From a virus: a stretch of DNA of 29,693 nt. Positions 13,655 to 21,665 of this stretch are shown here, one piece after another. Location: positions 1 to 29,693 of the IMG/VR virus record IMGVR_UViG_3300020034_000057; one strand, given 5' to 3'. Under the pieces are notes generated by a model that did not search any database, was not told where the DNA came from, and worked only from the letters and a program-made list of their open reading frames with translations. Position 1 is the first letter of the stretch. Every line of letters starts with the position of its first letter. The translations under genes were made by a program, and so were the position numbers.

Positions 13655-14905
13655 ATGATACATAAAGATTGGGAAGTATTATATACATTAGATACTGCTA
13701 AAAAGATTAGAGTATTTAAATGTAGAGTTGAAGAAGATGATTTTGATTTTCTTATAATTACTCTAACCGGACTATTAGGTGGAAAATTAATAGAAAAAAT
13801 AGAAAGAGTTAAAGCAGGTAAGAATATTAATAAAGCAAATGAAACTACTCCATTAGCTCAAACTTTATTACAAGCTGATAGTTTATGGAGAAAGAAATGG
13901 AATAAAGGATATAAATCTGAAAAACATTTAAAGAATGCATTAAATCCTACCACTGAAGCAGTTGATCAAGGTACAACTATAGATGTAATAAACCAAGCAA
14001 ATAAGTATTTACCTAATTGGTGGTATACTAATGAAAACTGGGACGAATTACCAATGCTTGCTACACCACAAAAAAAGATTAAGAAGATAGAATTTCCAGC
14101 TTATATACAACCAAAGTATAATGGAGTTAGATGTTTAGCTAAGTATAAAGATGGTAGGATTGTATTAATTAGTAGAGGAGGTACATATTATAAGATTCCA
14201 CATTTAGAAAAACAAATATGGGAATTAACGTTTCCTATAAAGAATATTATATTAGATGGTGAGTTATATAAGCATGGTGCAAATCTTCAAGATATATCAG
14301 GAGCAGCTAGAACAGAAGAGGATGGTAAATTATTTGGTTCTAATGATTGGTTAGAATATCATGTATATGATGCAATAGATACAAGTCTCCCTGAATTAAA
14401 TAATATCAGCAGAGAATCACTCTTAAAAGCTTTAAAAGATGTTAATGATTCAACTCATATTAAATTTGTTAAAACTAATATAGCACTAGATAAATTAGAG
14501 ATAAAAGAAAATCATGATCAATACATTGAAGAAGGTTATGAAGGTGCTATTGTTAGAATAAGAGAAGGTAAATATGAATTCAATACACGTAGTAAGAGTC
14601 TTATTAAAGTAAAAGAGTTTATAGATGAAGAGTTTCAAATTATAGGTTTTAGTGCTGATGTTAATAAAAGTATAGAAGAATCATTTGTTTTTAAACTTAA
14701 AAACAATATAGATAATCAAGTATTTTTAGCAAGACCTACAGGTACAGCAGCACAAAAGAGAATATGGTATGAAAACATTGATGCTTATATAGGTGATTTT
14801 GCTACAGTAAGATTTCAAGAAAGAAGTACTGGTGGATTACCAATTCAAGGACATGTTCGTAGTGATTTAACAGAAGTTTTACATATACGCCCATCAGATG
14901 AATAA
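13655..14905 (+). CDS. ATP-dependent DNA ligase with N-terminal WGR-like domain
   Basis: The enzyme seals nicks in phage DNA. Residues 1-90 resemble a WGR domain (VLYTLDTAKKIRVFKC, then 'TGLLGGKL' and 'KANETTPLAQ'), as in several phage ligases. The nucleotidyltransferase core starts near 148: motif I KYNGVR with AMP-accepting Lys154, motif III DGELY (201-205), IIIa EYHVYDAI, motif IV EGYEGAIVR (293-301) and motif V LIKVKEF (Lys318, Lys320). The OB domain at the end includes 'ATVRFQERSTGGLPIQG'. All catalytic motifs look intact. RNA ligase is less likely given the OB-fold C-terminus. Confidence 0.93.
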   Translation: MIHKDWEVLYTLDTAKKIRVFKCRVEEDDFDFLIITLTGLLGGKLIEKIERVKAGKNINKANETTPLAQTLLQADSLWRKKWNKGYKSEKHLKNALNPTTEAVDQGTTIDVINQANKYLPNWWYTNENWDELPMLATPQKKIKKIEFPAYIQPKYNGVRCLAKYKDGRIVLISRGGTYYKIPHLEKQIWELTFPIKNIILDGELYKHGANLQDISGAARTEEDGKLFGSNDWLEYHVYDAIDTSLPELNNISRESLLKALKDVNDSTHIKFVKTNIALDKLEIKENHDQYIEEGYEGAIVRIREGKYEFNTRSKSLIKVKEFIDEEFQIIGFSADVNKSIEESFVFKLKNNIDNQVFLARPTGTAAQKRIWYENIDAYIGDFATVRFQERSTGGLPIQGHVRSDLTEVLHIRPSDE

Positions 14906-14948
14906 AAAATTTAATAATCAAACTGGATGTTATAAAATAGATATATGA
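14898..14948 (+). CDS. Possible 16-aa coupling ORF
   Basis: A 16-codon frame (MNKKFNNQTGCYKIDI) starts within the end of the ligase gene and ends in an ATGA overlap with the next gene. It fills almost exactly the 39-base gap between them. Its value may be to pass ribosomes from the ligase to the next gene and not to make a protein. Chance is a serious alternative at this length. Confidence 0.3.
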   Translation: MNKKFNNQTGCYKIDI

Positions 14949-15202
14949 AGAAATGGTCATATCATACATCATTTGATGTTGAATTTAAAGATGGAACAAA
15001 ATTAAGTATGCAAAGTCAGTTATATCAAGTGGGAGTATATTGTATATTAAATAATGATTCTAGAACACAAGGTGGTTGTACTCCAAGTTCTATGGTTATT
15101 AGAGAAAGAAAACTTAAAAAAGATCCTAATGTAATTAAGTTAGAATTTGGTACACTTATAACAGTAGCTACAGTAGATGGATTATTTAAAAAATTAGAAT
15201 AA
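14945..15202 (+). CDS. 85-aa conserved phage protein
   Basis: This beta-rich small protein starts MKKWSYHTSFDVEFKDGTKLSMQ. Its first half resembles the first half of the next gene product (both have 'F-K-[DN]-G-x-K-L'), so they may be diverged duplicates. No known family or catalytic residues are evident. It stands between the ligase and a protein with an SSB-like tail, suggesting a DNA-metabolism accessory role. Confidence 0.65.
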   Translation: MKKWSYHTSFDVEFKDGTKLSMQSQLYQVGVYCILNNDSRTQGGCTPSSMVIRERKLKKDPNVIKLEFGTLITVATVDGLFKKLE

Positions 15203-15204
15203 AT

Positions 15205-15525
15205 ATGGAAGAAAAAGAAGAATGGGAATTAGAATCCCTGAATATTAACCGTAACTGGTATGGAAATAAAGATCATTATTATATTGGTAGTGTTAAATTT
15301 AAAAATGGTGTAAAATTAGAGGTATCTCTTAAATTAGATCATATAGCAGCTACAAAGATGATTAATTTAGTTAGAGAAGAACTAGAGCAAAGTGCTAAAG
15401 ATCTTAGTAATCTAATAATGAAATCAATGCCAACAGCTATAAAAGCAAGTACAATAGAAGTAGATATACTTCCACCAGCTCCACCACTAGAGAATAATAG
15501 TGTAAATGATGATCTACCATTTTAA
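15205..15525 (+). CDS. 106-aa protein with SSB-like acidic C-terminal tip
   Basis: A beta-hairpin-like N-terminal part (YYIGSVKFKNGVKLEV) is followed by a long helix (ATKMINLVREELEQSAKDL), a Pro-rich linker (LPPAPPLENN) and the ending NDDLPF. That end closely matches the acidic amphipathic tip of bacterial SSB (DDxPF), which docks primase, helicases and polymerase subunits. The fold before it is not an obvious OB domain. It may therefore be a small SSB-like or SSB-mimicking hub protein in the replication complex. The tail resemblance is direct; the role is inference. Confidence 0.7.
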   Translation: MEEKEEWELESLNINRNWYGNKDHYYIGSVKFKNGVKLEVSLKLDHIAATKMINLVREELEQSAKDLSNLIMKSMPTAIKASTIEVDILPPAPPLENNSVNDDLPF

Positions 15526-15534
15526 ATATTGCTT

Positions 15535-15750
15535 ATGGATATTGAAATAAGTCAAGAAGATAGAAATAGAATAGAATTAGTTTTTATACAAAGAATGACT
15601 AATGCTAGAGTAAAATTTAAAAGTAAAACGTTTTATAAACTACAAGCTGAATTCTTTAGTGGAGTTATGGCTGCATATAACTTAGTCCCTCCTTATTGGG
15701 CTATAACTATAATGACTAATAGAGAAATAGTAGCTAAATATAATATTTAA
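15535..15750 (+). CDS. 71-aa protein, unknown function
   Basis: The start at MDIEISQEDRNR is the first ATG; a TTG two codons earlier is not needed. The protein is helical, with a basic middle (RMTNARVKFKSKTFYKLQ) and a hydrophobic, aromatic stretch (YNLVPPYWAITIMTN). It is too polar to call a membrane protein. It lies four bases before the helicase. Confidence 0.65.
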   Translation: MDIEISQEDRNRIELVFIQRMTNARVKFKSKTFYKLQAEFFSGVMAAYNLVPPYWAITIMTNREIVAKYNI

Positions 15751-15753
15751 ATT

Positions 15754-17253
15754 ATGGATGAACAATTAAATCTAATATTAACATGGTTTCAACAATTAGA
15801 CATTAAAGTCAATGTTGATAAACTAAAGAGACAACTATCAGTAATAAACAATTGGGTTAAGTATAAAAGAGTTGGTGTATTTGAAGCAGTTACTGGTTTT
15901 GGTAAGACTTATGTTGCAATCATAGGAATATATAGACTTAATCTTGCTTATCCACTTGCTACAATCATTGTAGTAGTTCCTTCTGCTAAGTTATTCAAAG
16001 ATTGGGAAGATCATATAATTAACTTTGATCTAAAGAATGTTACTGTTTATGTTGTTAATACTTATACTCAGAACTTCATCGAAACTAGACAAAGATACAA
16101 GTGTACTTTTCTAATTTGTGATGAAGTTCATAGAGTATTAGGTACAAGAGGTATACAATTTAATAAGACCATACAATGTACTGAATTTGATATGTTTCTT
16201 GGTCTAACTGCAACTCTTGAATTACAGGAAAGACAAGTTCTAGCTGATCTTAACATTCCAATTGTTGATACAATCACAATGTCAGAGGCAAGAAGATTTG
16301 GTTATGTATCAGATTATGCTATATATAATCTCGGTATTACAATAAATGAGCAAGAAAGAGAGAAATATAACAAGGTCAATGATATATATCATGGAACTTT
16401 TGCTAAATTTAATTACTATATGGAGTTTACACAGAATATACAGCTCATAAAAGCTTGTATGGTATCTGATATTAAGAATGCTCTTGTTGGTAATGAATGG
16501 AACACTGCATTAGGATGGAGGACATGGTATGCTACTGAAATGGGATGGGATGGTCATGATAAAACACATCCTTGGTCACCTGACAATCTAAGAAAATATG
16601 CTAATCAATGGAATTATGCACTAGGAGCAAGGAAAACCTTTCTCTATGAGGTATATGAAAAGATAAATGTAACAAGACAATTAATAGAGAAGTTTAAAGT
16701 TCCTACAATTACATTTGCAGAGACTACTAACTTTGTTGATAAACTTGTACATGAGCTTACTCTATATGGTATCAAATCTAGAGCATATCATAGTAATATA
16801 AAACCTATGATAATCCATCAAAAAGAGAAAGCATATCGTAATAGAAAGAATGCCTTATTATTTAAAAAGAGAGTAAATGGTACTATCATTGATGAAGGTG
16901 ATGGAAACTATGCTATTGAGTATGATAAGGAGATTAAAATTGCTGGTAAAAATCTTAAACAAAAGATAATAAATGAATTTGAAGATAAAGTAATAGATGT
17001 ATTATGTACTGCAAAAGCTTTAGATGAAGGATTGAATATTGAAGGTATAGAATTGGTTATAATCTGTTCTGCTACAGGTAAGAAAAGAGCAAGGATTCAA
17101 AGAACTGGTAGAGGATTAAGATTTGCTATTGGTAAAATGGCAAGAATAGTCAATCTATATATATTAGATAGTCAAGATGAAGTATGGTTGAAGAAAAGTC
17201 AGAAAGGAGAAACAAATATAAGATACATAACAGATATAAATGAAATACTATGA
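15754..17253 (+). CDS. SF2 DNA/RNA helicase (DEAD/DEAH-like)
   Basis: This ATP-driven helicase has the two RecA-like lobes of superfamily 2. Lobe 1 contains Walker A AVTGFGKT (Lys51), VVVPSAKL (motif Ia), motif II DEVH (123-126) and motif III GLTATL. Lobe 2 contains 'KALDEGLNIEGIELVI' (motif V) and RIQRTGRGLRF (motif VI, near 446-456) with arginine fingers. The 499 residues have a sizeable helical insert between the lobes (about residues 195-300). This type of helicase is a standard part of crAss-like replication modules and probably acts in fork restart or recombination. The stop overlaps the next gene by ATGA. Confidence 0.93.
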   Translation: MDEQLNLILTWFQQLDIKVNVDKLKRQLSVINNWVKYKRVGVFEAVTGFGKTYVAIIGIYRLNLAYPLATIIVVVPSAKLFKDWEDHIINFDLKNVTVYVVNTYTQNFIETRQRYKCTFLICDEVHRVLGTRGIQFNKTIQCTEFDMFLGLTATLELQERQVLADLNIPIVDTITMSEARRFGYVSDYAIYNLGITINEQEREKYNKVNDIYHGTFAKFNYYMEFTQNIQLIKACMVSDIKNALVGNEWNTALGWRTWYATEMGWDGHDKTHPWSPDNLRKYANQWNYALGARKTFLYEVYEKINVTRQLIEKFKVPTITFAETTNFVDKLVHELTLYGIKSRAYHSNIKPMIIHQKEKAYRNRKNALLFKKRVNGTIIDEGDGNYAIEYDKEIKIAGKNLKQKIINEFEDKVIDVLCTAKALDEGLNIEGIELVIICSATGKKRARIQRTGRGLRFAIGKMARIVNLYILDSQDEVWLKKSQKGETNIRYITDINEIL

Positions 17254-17489
17254 CTCCTCAACATCTATTAGAAATTAGAGTAACTATTGTAATGAGTAAG
17301 TTAGGATATAACCTAATGACTAGTTTAACAGATTATCAAAATGAACTTAAAATAATGTTTAAACATGAAGCAACAACAGATGAAATAGAAAATGCTCTTC
17401 ATAATATTGAAGAAGCTCATATAGTTAAAGAACTAGATGAGGATAGAGAAAAGAGTATTATTGATTTACCAGAAGATTATACATATTAA
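17250..17489 (+). CDS. 79-aa helical acidic protein
   Basis: The protein appears all-helical with an acidic second half (ATTDEIENALHNIEEAHIVKEL, ending PEDYTY). A winged-helix-like or helical bundle fold is possible. It is translationally coupled to the SF2 helicase, so a helicase partner is plausible. No family is recognised. Confidence 0.65.
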   Translation: MTPQHLLEIRVTIVMSKLGYNLMTSLTDYQNELKIMFKHEATTDEIENALHNIEEAHIVKELDEDREKSIIDLPEDYTY

Positions 17490-17490
17490 C

Positions 17491-17763
17491 ATGATACAAA
17501 TAGATAAAAAGAAAAAGGAAATTCCTTTAGCAGGAACAGGGCCAAGAAGATTTTTTCCTGAAAAGCTTAAATATCCATTTCATCTTTTAGATGTAGGTCA
17601 AAGTTTTACTGTAGCATTAGATGGTAGAGAAGGTAGTTATGTATCAGTATTGGTAGCAAATGCTAAGAAAGTTAAAACTATGGCACCTTTAATTAAAGGT
17701 AGAAAATTTACACAAAGAGTAATTAGAGATGAACATTTAGTAAGAGTTTGGAGAATTAAATAA
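17491..17763 (+). CDS. 90-aa small conserved phage protein
   Basis: The ATG at 17491 directly after the previous stop is chosen over one at 17437 inside the preceding gene. Features are a basic N-terminus (DKKKKEIPLAGTGPRRFFPEK), LLDVGQSFTVAL, and a basic C-terminal half (KFTQRVIRDEHLVRVWRIK). This order is seen in small phage and plasmid proteins that may bind DNA, but no function is established. The chain is strongly basic. Confidence 0.7.
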   Translation: MIQIDKKKKEIPLAGTGPRRFFPEKLKYPFHLLDVGQSFTVALDGREGSYVSVLVANAKKVKTMAPLIKGRKFTQRVIRDEHLVRVWRIK

Positions 17764-17786
17764 CCATTAAATAACCATTTAAAACC

Positions 17787-18155
17787 ATGACTAAGAAAGA
17801 AAAAGCAGGACTAAAGAGTGAAAGACTTAGCAAGTCTTTAAAAGCTTATTGGAAGAAAAGAAAACTTAAAGCTACAAGAGCAGAAAAATTACAAGCTGTA
17901 AAAGAGATTTTACCTACTGTAGAAGAGAAAATGAAAAGATTAAAGAGTATTGCTCCTGGTCCTACTGGTAGAGATTTTATAGATACAAGAGCATATAAAG
18001 AAAGAATAGATGCTTTAGAAAAAGCAAATGCTTATTTAAGAGATTTAAATGATAAATATCAAGAAAAATATGAGTTATTAAGAGTAAAATATCAAATGTT
18101 ACAAGAATTAGGATTTAGTATTCAAAAGATTTCAAGTGTTATGACTAATGTATGA
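17787..18155 (+). CDS. 122-aa coiled-coil protein
   Basis: A very basic N-terminal third (KKRKLKATRAEKLQAV) is followed by a Pro/Gly hinge (SIAPGPTGRD) and a long charged helix with leucine heptads (ALEKANAYLRDLNDKYQEKY). A DNA-contacting basic end plus a dimerising coiled coil is the natural reading. The leader has ACCATTTAAAACC before the ATG, like other separately initiated genes here. The stop overlaps the next start by ATGA. Confidence 0.75.
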   Translation: MTKKEKAGLKSERLSKSLKAYWKKRKLKATRAEKLQAVKEILPTVEEKMKRLKSIAPGPTGRDFIDTRAYKERIDALEKANAYLRDLNDKYQEKYELLRVKYQMLQELGFSIQKISSVMTNV

Positions 18156-18715
18156 TTAGTGATATAGAGAAATATGTGGATTTTCTAACCAAGAATAAGA
18201 TAACTGAACATCAGTTTCTTATTCTATGGTTAGTCCATACTAAAGATGTCAAAAGTATTGCTAAGTATAAGAGAGCTAATGGTGATTTTAGTTTGGATGC
18301 TGTAAATGATTTAATAGATAAGGGATGGATAAATGATTTTGGTATTAAAGATAAAGGTAGACCATTTGATATATTTAATTATGTAGTAACAGATAAATTT
18401 ACAGAAGTTGTCTTAATAGATCAAGAAAGTGCTTATGAACAATTATGTAAAGTATATCCTAAATGGTTTGTTATTAATGGAATAAGAGTTCCTGCTATTA
18501 GTGGTGATCCTTATACAATTGAAAAAGAATATTTTAAGTGTTATAAGGGTGATAGAATTGAACATGAAAGAATTGTAAGTATTACAGAGAAGTATTTTAA
18601 AAATAAACCTCCAATGGCTAAGATAGAAAATTATATAAAGAATAGAATGTGGAACCTTATAGAAGAAACACTTCCAGGTCAAGGTAATAATCTAGATGCA
18701 TTTAAACAACTTTAA
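18152..18715 (+). CDS. 187-aa protein before the DnaB-like helicase, unknown function
   Basis: The N-terminal 60 residues look like a winged helix (TEHQFLILWLVHTKDV, 'FSLDAVNDLIDKGWI'). The C-terminal half is basic and helical and ends QGNNLDAFKQL. Its position two genes upstream of the replicative helicase makes an initiator or helicase-loader role possible. No ATP-binding motif is present, so it is not a DnaC-type loader. No family is named with confidence. Confidence 0.7.
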   Translation: MISDIEKYVDFLTKNKITEHQFLILWLVHTKDVKSIAKYKRANGDFSLDAVNDLIDKGWINDFGIKDKGRPFDIFNYVVTDKFTEVVLIDQESAYEQLCKVYPKWFVINGIRVPAISGDPYTIEKEYFKCYKGDRIEHERIVSITEKYFKNKPPMAKIENYIKNRMWNLIEETLPGQGNNLDAFKQL

Positions 18716-18720
18716 TAACT

Positions 18721-18912
18721 ATGGCTAAAGACTCAATACTTTCAGACAAAAAAGCAAAAAGAACAGTATTAAGAGAATTAGTAAGAGGTTTATCTATATC
18801 TCTTGTTAATGTAGATTTAACTCCACTAACACACTATGAAAAAGAAAATTTTCAAATAATACAACGAACACTTAAAAGATTAACAGACTCTCTTAGCTAT
18901 AACAACACATGA
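18721..18912 (+). CDS. 63-aa helical protein
   Basis: This small basic helical protein (SDKKAKRTVLRELVRGLS, 'IIQRTLKRLTDSLS') overlaps the DnaB-like helicase start by ATGA. DnaB-like proteins in this phage group lack the DnaB N-terminal domain; a small separate helical partner coupled to it is therefore of interest. No family is recognised. Confidence 0.65.
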   Translation: MAKDSILSDKKAKRTVLRELVRGLSISLVNVDLTPLTHYEKENFQIIQRTLKRLTDSLSYNNT

Positions 18913-19976
18913 GCGATTTTGATGATTTCTTAGATGATGTAGATAGAGGTAGATTAGGTTATAACAGATCATTAACAACTGGTATGCCTAAACTAGATGG
19001 TGCTATAGGAGGAGTACAAAGAGCTACATATTATTTAATAGGTGCTAATACTGGTATGGGAAAGACTGCTTTTGTAGATGCAGCTTTTGTACTTAATCCT
19101 TTTAATCATTTTAGGAAACAGAATGATGATTTACCTAAGTTAGGCTTTCGAGTATTTTACTATTCATTTGAGATTAGTAAGAAAAGAAAGATAGCTAAGT
19201 GGGTATGTTATCTTATGCTTGTTAAATATGGTATTATAATAGATATAAAAGAAGTATTATCTAGAACTTCAACTTTAAGTGCTGAAAAATATAATAAGAT
19301 AAAAGAATGTAGAAATTTTATAGAAGATATGATGGAGTTTGTTCATATTTATGATAGACCTTGTAATCCATTTGGTGTATATAAGAATACAGAAACTTAT
19401 ATGTTAGCTAATGGAAAAGTTCAAGATATGTCAAAGACTGTTAAAGGAGTAGAGTTAAAATTCCAGGCTTATGTTCCTAATGATCCCAATGAAATAGTAA
19501 TAAATGTTGTAGATCATATTTCTCTTTTTAGACCTGAAACAGAATATAGAACTAAAAAAGAAATTATTGATAGAGATTCAGAAAATGCCATAAGTTTACG
19601 TAATATATATGGAGTATCAAGAGTATCTGTATCTCAGTTTAATAGAGACATGGCAGATATGGATAGAAGAAGGTTTACTGATCTTAGCCCTCAACTTGAA
19701 GATTTTAAGAATACTGGAAATAGTCAAGAAGATAGTGAAGTAACTATGACTTTATTCAATCCACTCAGATATAATATACAAGAATATGGTGGTATGAATC
19801 TTAATAGATTAGGTGGAAGATATAGATCTTTAAGTGTATTAAAAAGCAGAGATGGTGCTGATATGCTTAAATTAAATCTAAATTTCTTAGGAGAAGCAGG
19901 ACATTTTAGGGAATTTCCTAATCCTATGATGGATGATGATTATAATAAAGCAAAAGAATATAGACCCTTTACATAA
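18909..19976 (+). CDS. DnaB-like replicative helicase (RecA-fold)
   Basis: The ATPase core starts near residue 18. It shows TTGMPKLDGAIGG, Walker A GANTGMGKT (Lys52), Walker B VVDHISLF (Asp202), and VSVSQFNRDMA followed by LEDFKNTGNSQEDSEVTMTL, the sensor and D-x-R-x-S-like region of DnaB enzymes. The usual N-terminal DnaB helical domain (about 100-150 residues) is absent, as in other phage versions, so 355 residues is expected. It unwinds the fork ahead of the polymerase and works with the primase at 23102. Confidence 0.9.
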   Translation: MSDFDDFLDDVDRGRLGYNRSLTTGMPKLDGAIGGVQRATYYLIGANTGMGKTAFVDAAFVLNPFNHFRKQNDDLPKLGFRVFYYSFEISKKRKIAKWVCYLMLVKYGIIIDIKEVLSRTSTLSAEKYNKIKECRNFIEDMMEFVHIYDRPCNPFGVYKNTETYMLANGKVQDMSKTVKGVELKFQAYVPNDPNEIVINVVDHISLFRPETEYRTKKEIIDRDSENAISLRNIYGVSRVSVSQFNRDMADMDRRRFTDLSPQLEDFKNTGNSQEDSEVTMTLFNPLRYNIQEYGGMNLNRLGGRYRSLSVLKSRDGADMLKLNLNFLGEAGHFREFPNPMMDDDYNKAKEYRPFT

Positions 19977-19982
19977 AATAAT

Positions 19983-20189
19983 ATGATACATGATACAAAT
20001 TTCGTAGATTCATCACCAAGTATTGATCTATTAATAGATTGGCTTAAAAAAGAAAAAGAAGGTGGAGCAACTTATGTGACTATAATGGTATCACCATTAG
20101 AAGAAGCAAATGACTCTGAACTTGTAGATTCAGGTGAATATGCAGAAGAAGAAGATGGACCAAAAACAATAAAATTATCTTGTGAATGA
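19983..20189 (+). CDS. 68-aa acidic protein
   Basis: The protein is highly acidic (SELVDSGEYAEEEDGPK) with an N-terminal amphipathic helix (SIDLLIDWLKKEKE) and a short beta pair (TYVTIMVS). It ends in ATGA overlap with the Sak4-like ATPase. A partner or regulator of that ATPase is possible; there is no known family. Confidence 0.65.
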   Translation: MIHDTNFVDSSPSIDLLIDWLKKEKEGGATYVTIMVSPLEEANDSELVDSGEYAEEEDGPKTIKLSCE

Positions 20190-20884
20190 GTTACGTATCA
20201 GAGTTAATAGCAATAGTAGGACAAAGTGGTACAGGTAAAAGTACTTCTATAGAGAATATGAATTCAGCATCTACATTTATAATAAATGTAGCAGGTAAAC
20301 CTCTTCCTTTTAAAGGATGGGCAAAGAAGTATAAGTTATTAGATATGTCAACAGCAGAAGGTAAGAAAGGAAATTATTATTCTACTCATGCTTTTGATAA
20401 GATAGTTGATCTAATGACTTATGTTAGTAAAGAAAGACCTGAAATTACTGATCTTATTGTAGATGATTTTCAATATATAATGAGTGATGAATTTATGCAA
20501 CGTGCTTATGAGAGGGGATGGGATAAATTTACAGAAATGGCACGACATGTATATGATATACTAGATAAAGGTAGAAAGTTAAGAGGTACTTTGAAGGTGT
20601 ATATTCTCACTCATGATGAAGTTGTAAAGCAAGGAGTCAATGAGAGGCGTAAAATGAAGACTATTGGTAATCTATTGGATGATAAGATTACATTAGAGGG
20701 AATGTTTACGTATGTAATCTTTACACACGTAGAAAAACAGGTAGGTAAAGATCAATCTACGTATTCCTTCATTACTAATACAGATGGATGGACTACAGCA
20801 AAATCTCCAAAGGGATGCTTGCCTTATAAAATTCCGAATGATCTGACTTTAATTTCTAAAGCCATTGAAGATTACAAAAATTGA
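20186..20884 (+). CDS. Sak4-like RecA-fold ATPase (recombination)
   Basis: The 232-residue protein has Walker A GQSGTGKST (Lys18) at the very N-terminus, Walker B LIVDDFQYIM (Asp93-Asp94), and later YILTHDEV and 'YVIFTHVEK'. This is the layout of the phage Sak4-type single-strand annealing ATPases, which promote homologous recombination with an SSB partner. The likely SSB gene follows directly. After the TGA stop, the +1 frame stays open for 28 codons with an amphipathic helix, so the true C-terminus may be longer. Confidence 0.85.
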   Translation: MSYVSELIAIVGQSGTGKSTSIENMNSASTFIINVAGKPLPFKGWAKKYKLLDMSTAEGKKGNYYSTHAFDKIVDLMTYVSKERPEITDLIVDDFQYIMSDEFMQRAYERGWDKFTEMARHVYDILDKGRKLRGTLKVYILTHDEVVKQGVNERRKMKTIGNLLDDKITLEGMFTYVIFTHVEKQVGKDQSTYSFITNTDGWTTAKSPKGCLPYKIPNDLTLISKAIEDYKN

Positions 20885-20966
20885 AAATAAATTTCATCAA
20901 AGACTTGACAGTGATCAAGTTATTTCTTTAATTCATGTATTAAATCAACTATTAATAAATGTTTAA
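20880..20966 (+). other. Open +1 frame extending the Sak4-like gene
   Basis: After an A5 run (20876-20880) the frame one base forward continues IENKFHQRLDSDQV, then SLIHVLNQLLINV, to TAA 20964-20966. It has no ATG of its own. One A fewer in the run would fuse it to the Sak4-like protein. It overlaps the possible promoter at 20905-20932, so only one of the two readings may be right. Confidence 0.3.
20905..20932 (+). promoter_or_regulatory. Possible promoter of the SSB-like gene
   Basis: TTGACA at 20905-20910 is followed after 16 bases by TTTAAT at 20927-20932, leaving a leader of about 45-50 bases rich in A before the ATG at 20987. The gap of 102 bases in an otherwise gapless operon makes an internal promoter plausible. 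The spacing and -10 match are imperfect. Confidence 0.35.
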
Positions 20967-20986
20967 TCACTTAACAAACAAAAATT

Positions 20987-21571
20987 ATGGAATTCGGTAA
21001 TCTAAACATCATCACCCAACAATTCACAAGAAAAGTTACTAATCCTAAAGGTCAGGATTATGAAGGTATTAAGTTTCGCAGATGGAATGCTAAGAAAGCA
21101 ATTAAAGATGAAGAAACAGGTAAAGAAACAGGTGATTTTGAAACAACTATCAAAGAAACATTTACTTTCTCTGATAAATTGTTTGAGTCACTTAATCTTA
21201 ACACATATGCCTGTGTTCATGCTGTAACTTCTAATGGTGTATTTCTTCTTATTGTAGATGATCAAGATGAAGTAAAGCCTGAAGCAAAGTTCATGCGTAG
21301 ATCTACTAAGAAAACTGGAGAAGAACAAGGAAAGACTGGTGGATTTTCTCATATGTTTCTTGTAGAAGACCTTACTAAAGCTAATATTCTTAAAGCTGGT
21401 GTAAATGGTAACCAATATATTAAGCTTGAAGATGCTGGTAGTGAATTTACAGGTATTCCTTCTGTAGTTCATGGTATTTATAAACTTGATGTTGATACCA
21501 GTGTTGAAGATGATGAAGAAGGAGAAGGCAAGAAAGAAGTAGCAGAAGTATCTGCTAAAGAAAATTTCTAG
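20987..21571 (+). CDS. Probable single-stranded DNA-binding protein
   Basis: The 194-residue protein is beta-rich with basic and aromatic residues in the first 60 positions (TQQFTRKVTNPKGQDYEGIKF, then RRWNAKK) and a long acidic tail (VEDDEEGEGKKEVAEV) ending in Phe. Acidic tail plus terminal Phe is the layout of phage SSBs such as T7 gp2.5. Position right after a Sak4-like ATPase, own leader and strong terminator, and C-richer codons all fit an abundant SSB. An OB fold cannot be proven by eye, so this is a context-based call. Confidence 0.6.
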   Translation: MEFGNLNIITQQFTRKVTNPKGQDYEGIKFRRWNAKKAIKDEETGKETGDFETTIKETFTFSDKLFESLNLNTYACVHAVTSNGVFLLIVDDQDEVKPEAKFMRRSTKKTGEEQGKTGGFSHMFLVEDLTKANILKAGVNGNQYIKLEDAGSEFTGIPSVVHGIYKLDVDTSVEDDEEGEGKKEVAEVSAKENF

Positions 21572-21590
21572 TTAGAGGGGTTTAACTGGT

Positions 21591-21643
21591 GGGGGAGTAG
21601 GTAGCAGTAACCAAGCTGCCTATATCCCCCTTATTTTTGTTTA
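21591..21643 (+). terminator. Rho-independent terminator after the SSB-like gene
   Basis: GGGGGA (21591-21596) pairs with TCCCCC (21625-21630), and TAGGTAGC pairs with GCTGCCTA inside it across a small internal loop. TTATTTTTGTTT follows. It is the longest GC-rich stem in the window. Confidence 0.88.
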
Positions 21644-21665
21644 ACTACACAATAAATAAAGACAA

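Noticed and set aside
13655-14905. RNA ligase that could mend the split tRNA
   Set aside because: The enzyme has a WGR-like N-terminus and C-terminal OB features of an ATP-dependent DNA ligase, so a tRNA-repair role is not supported.
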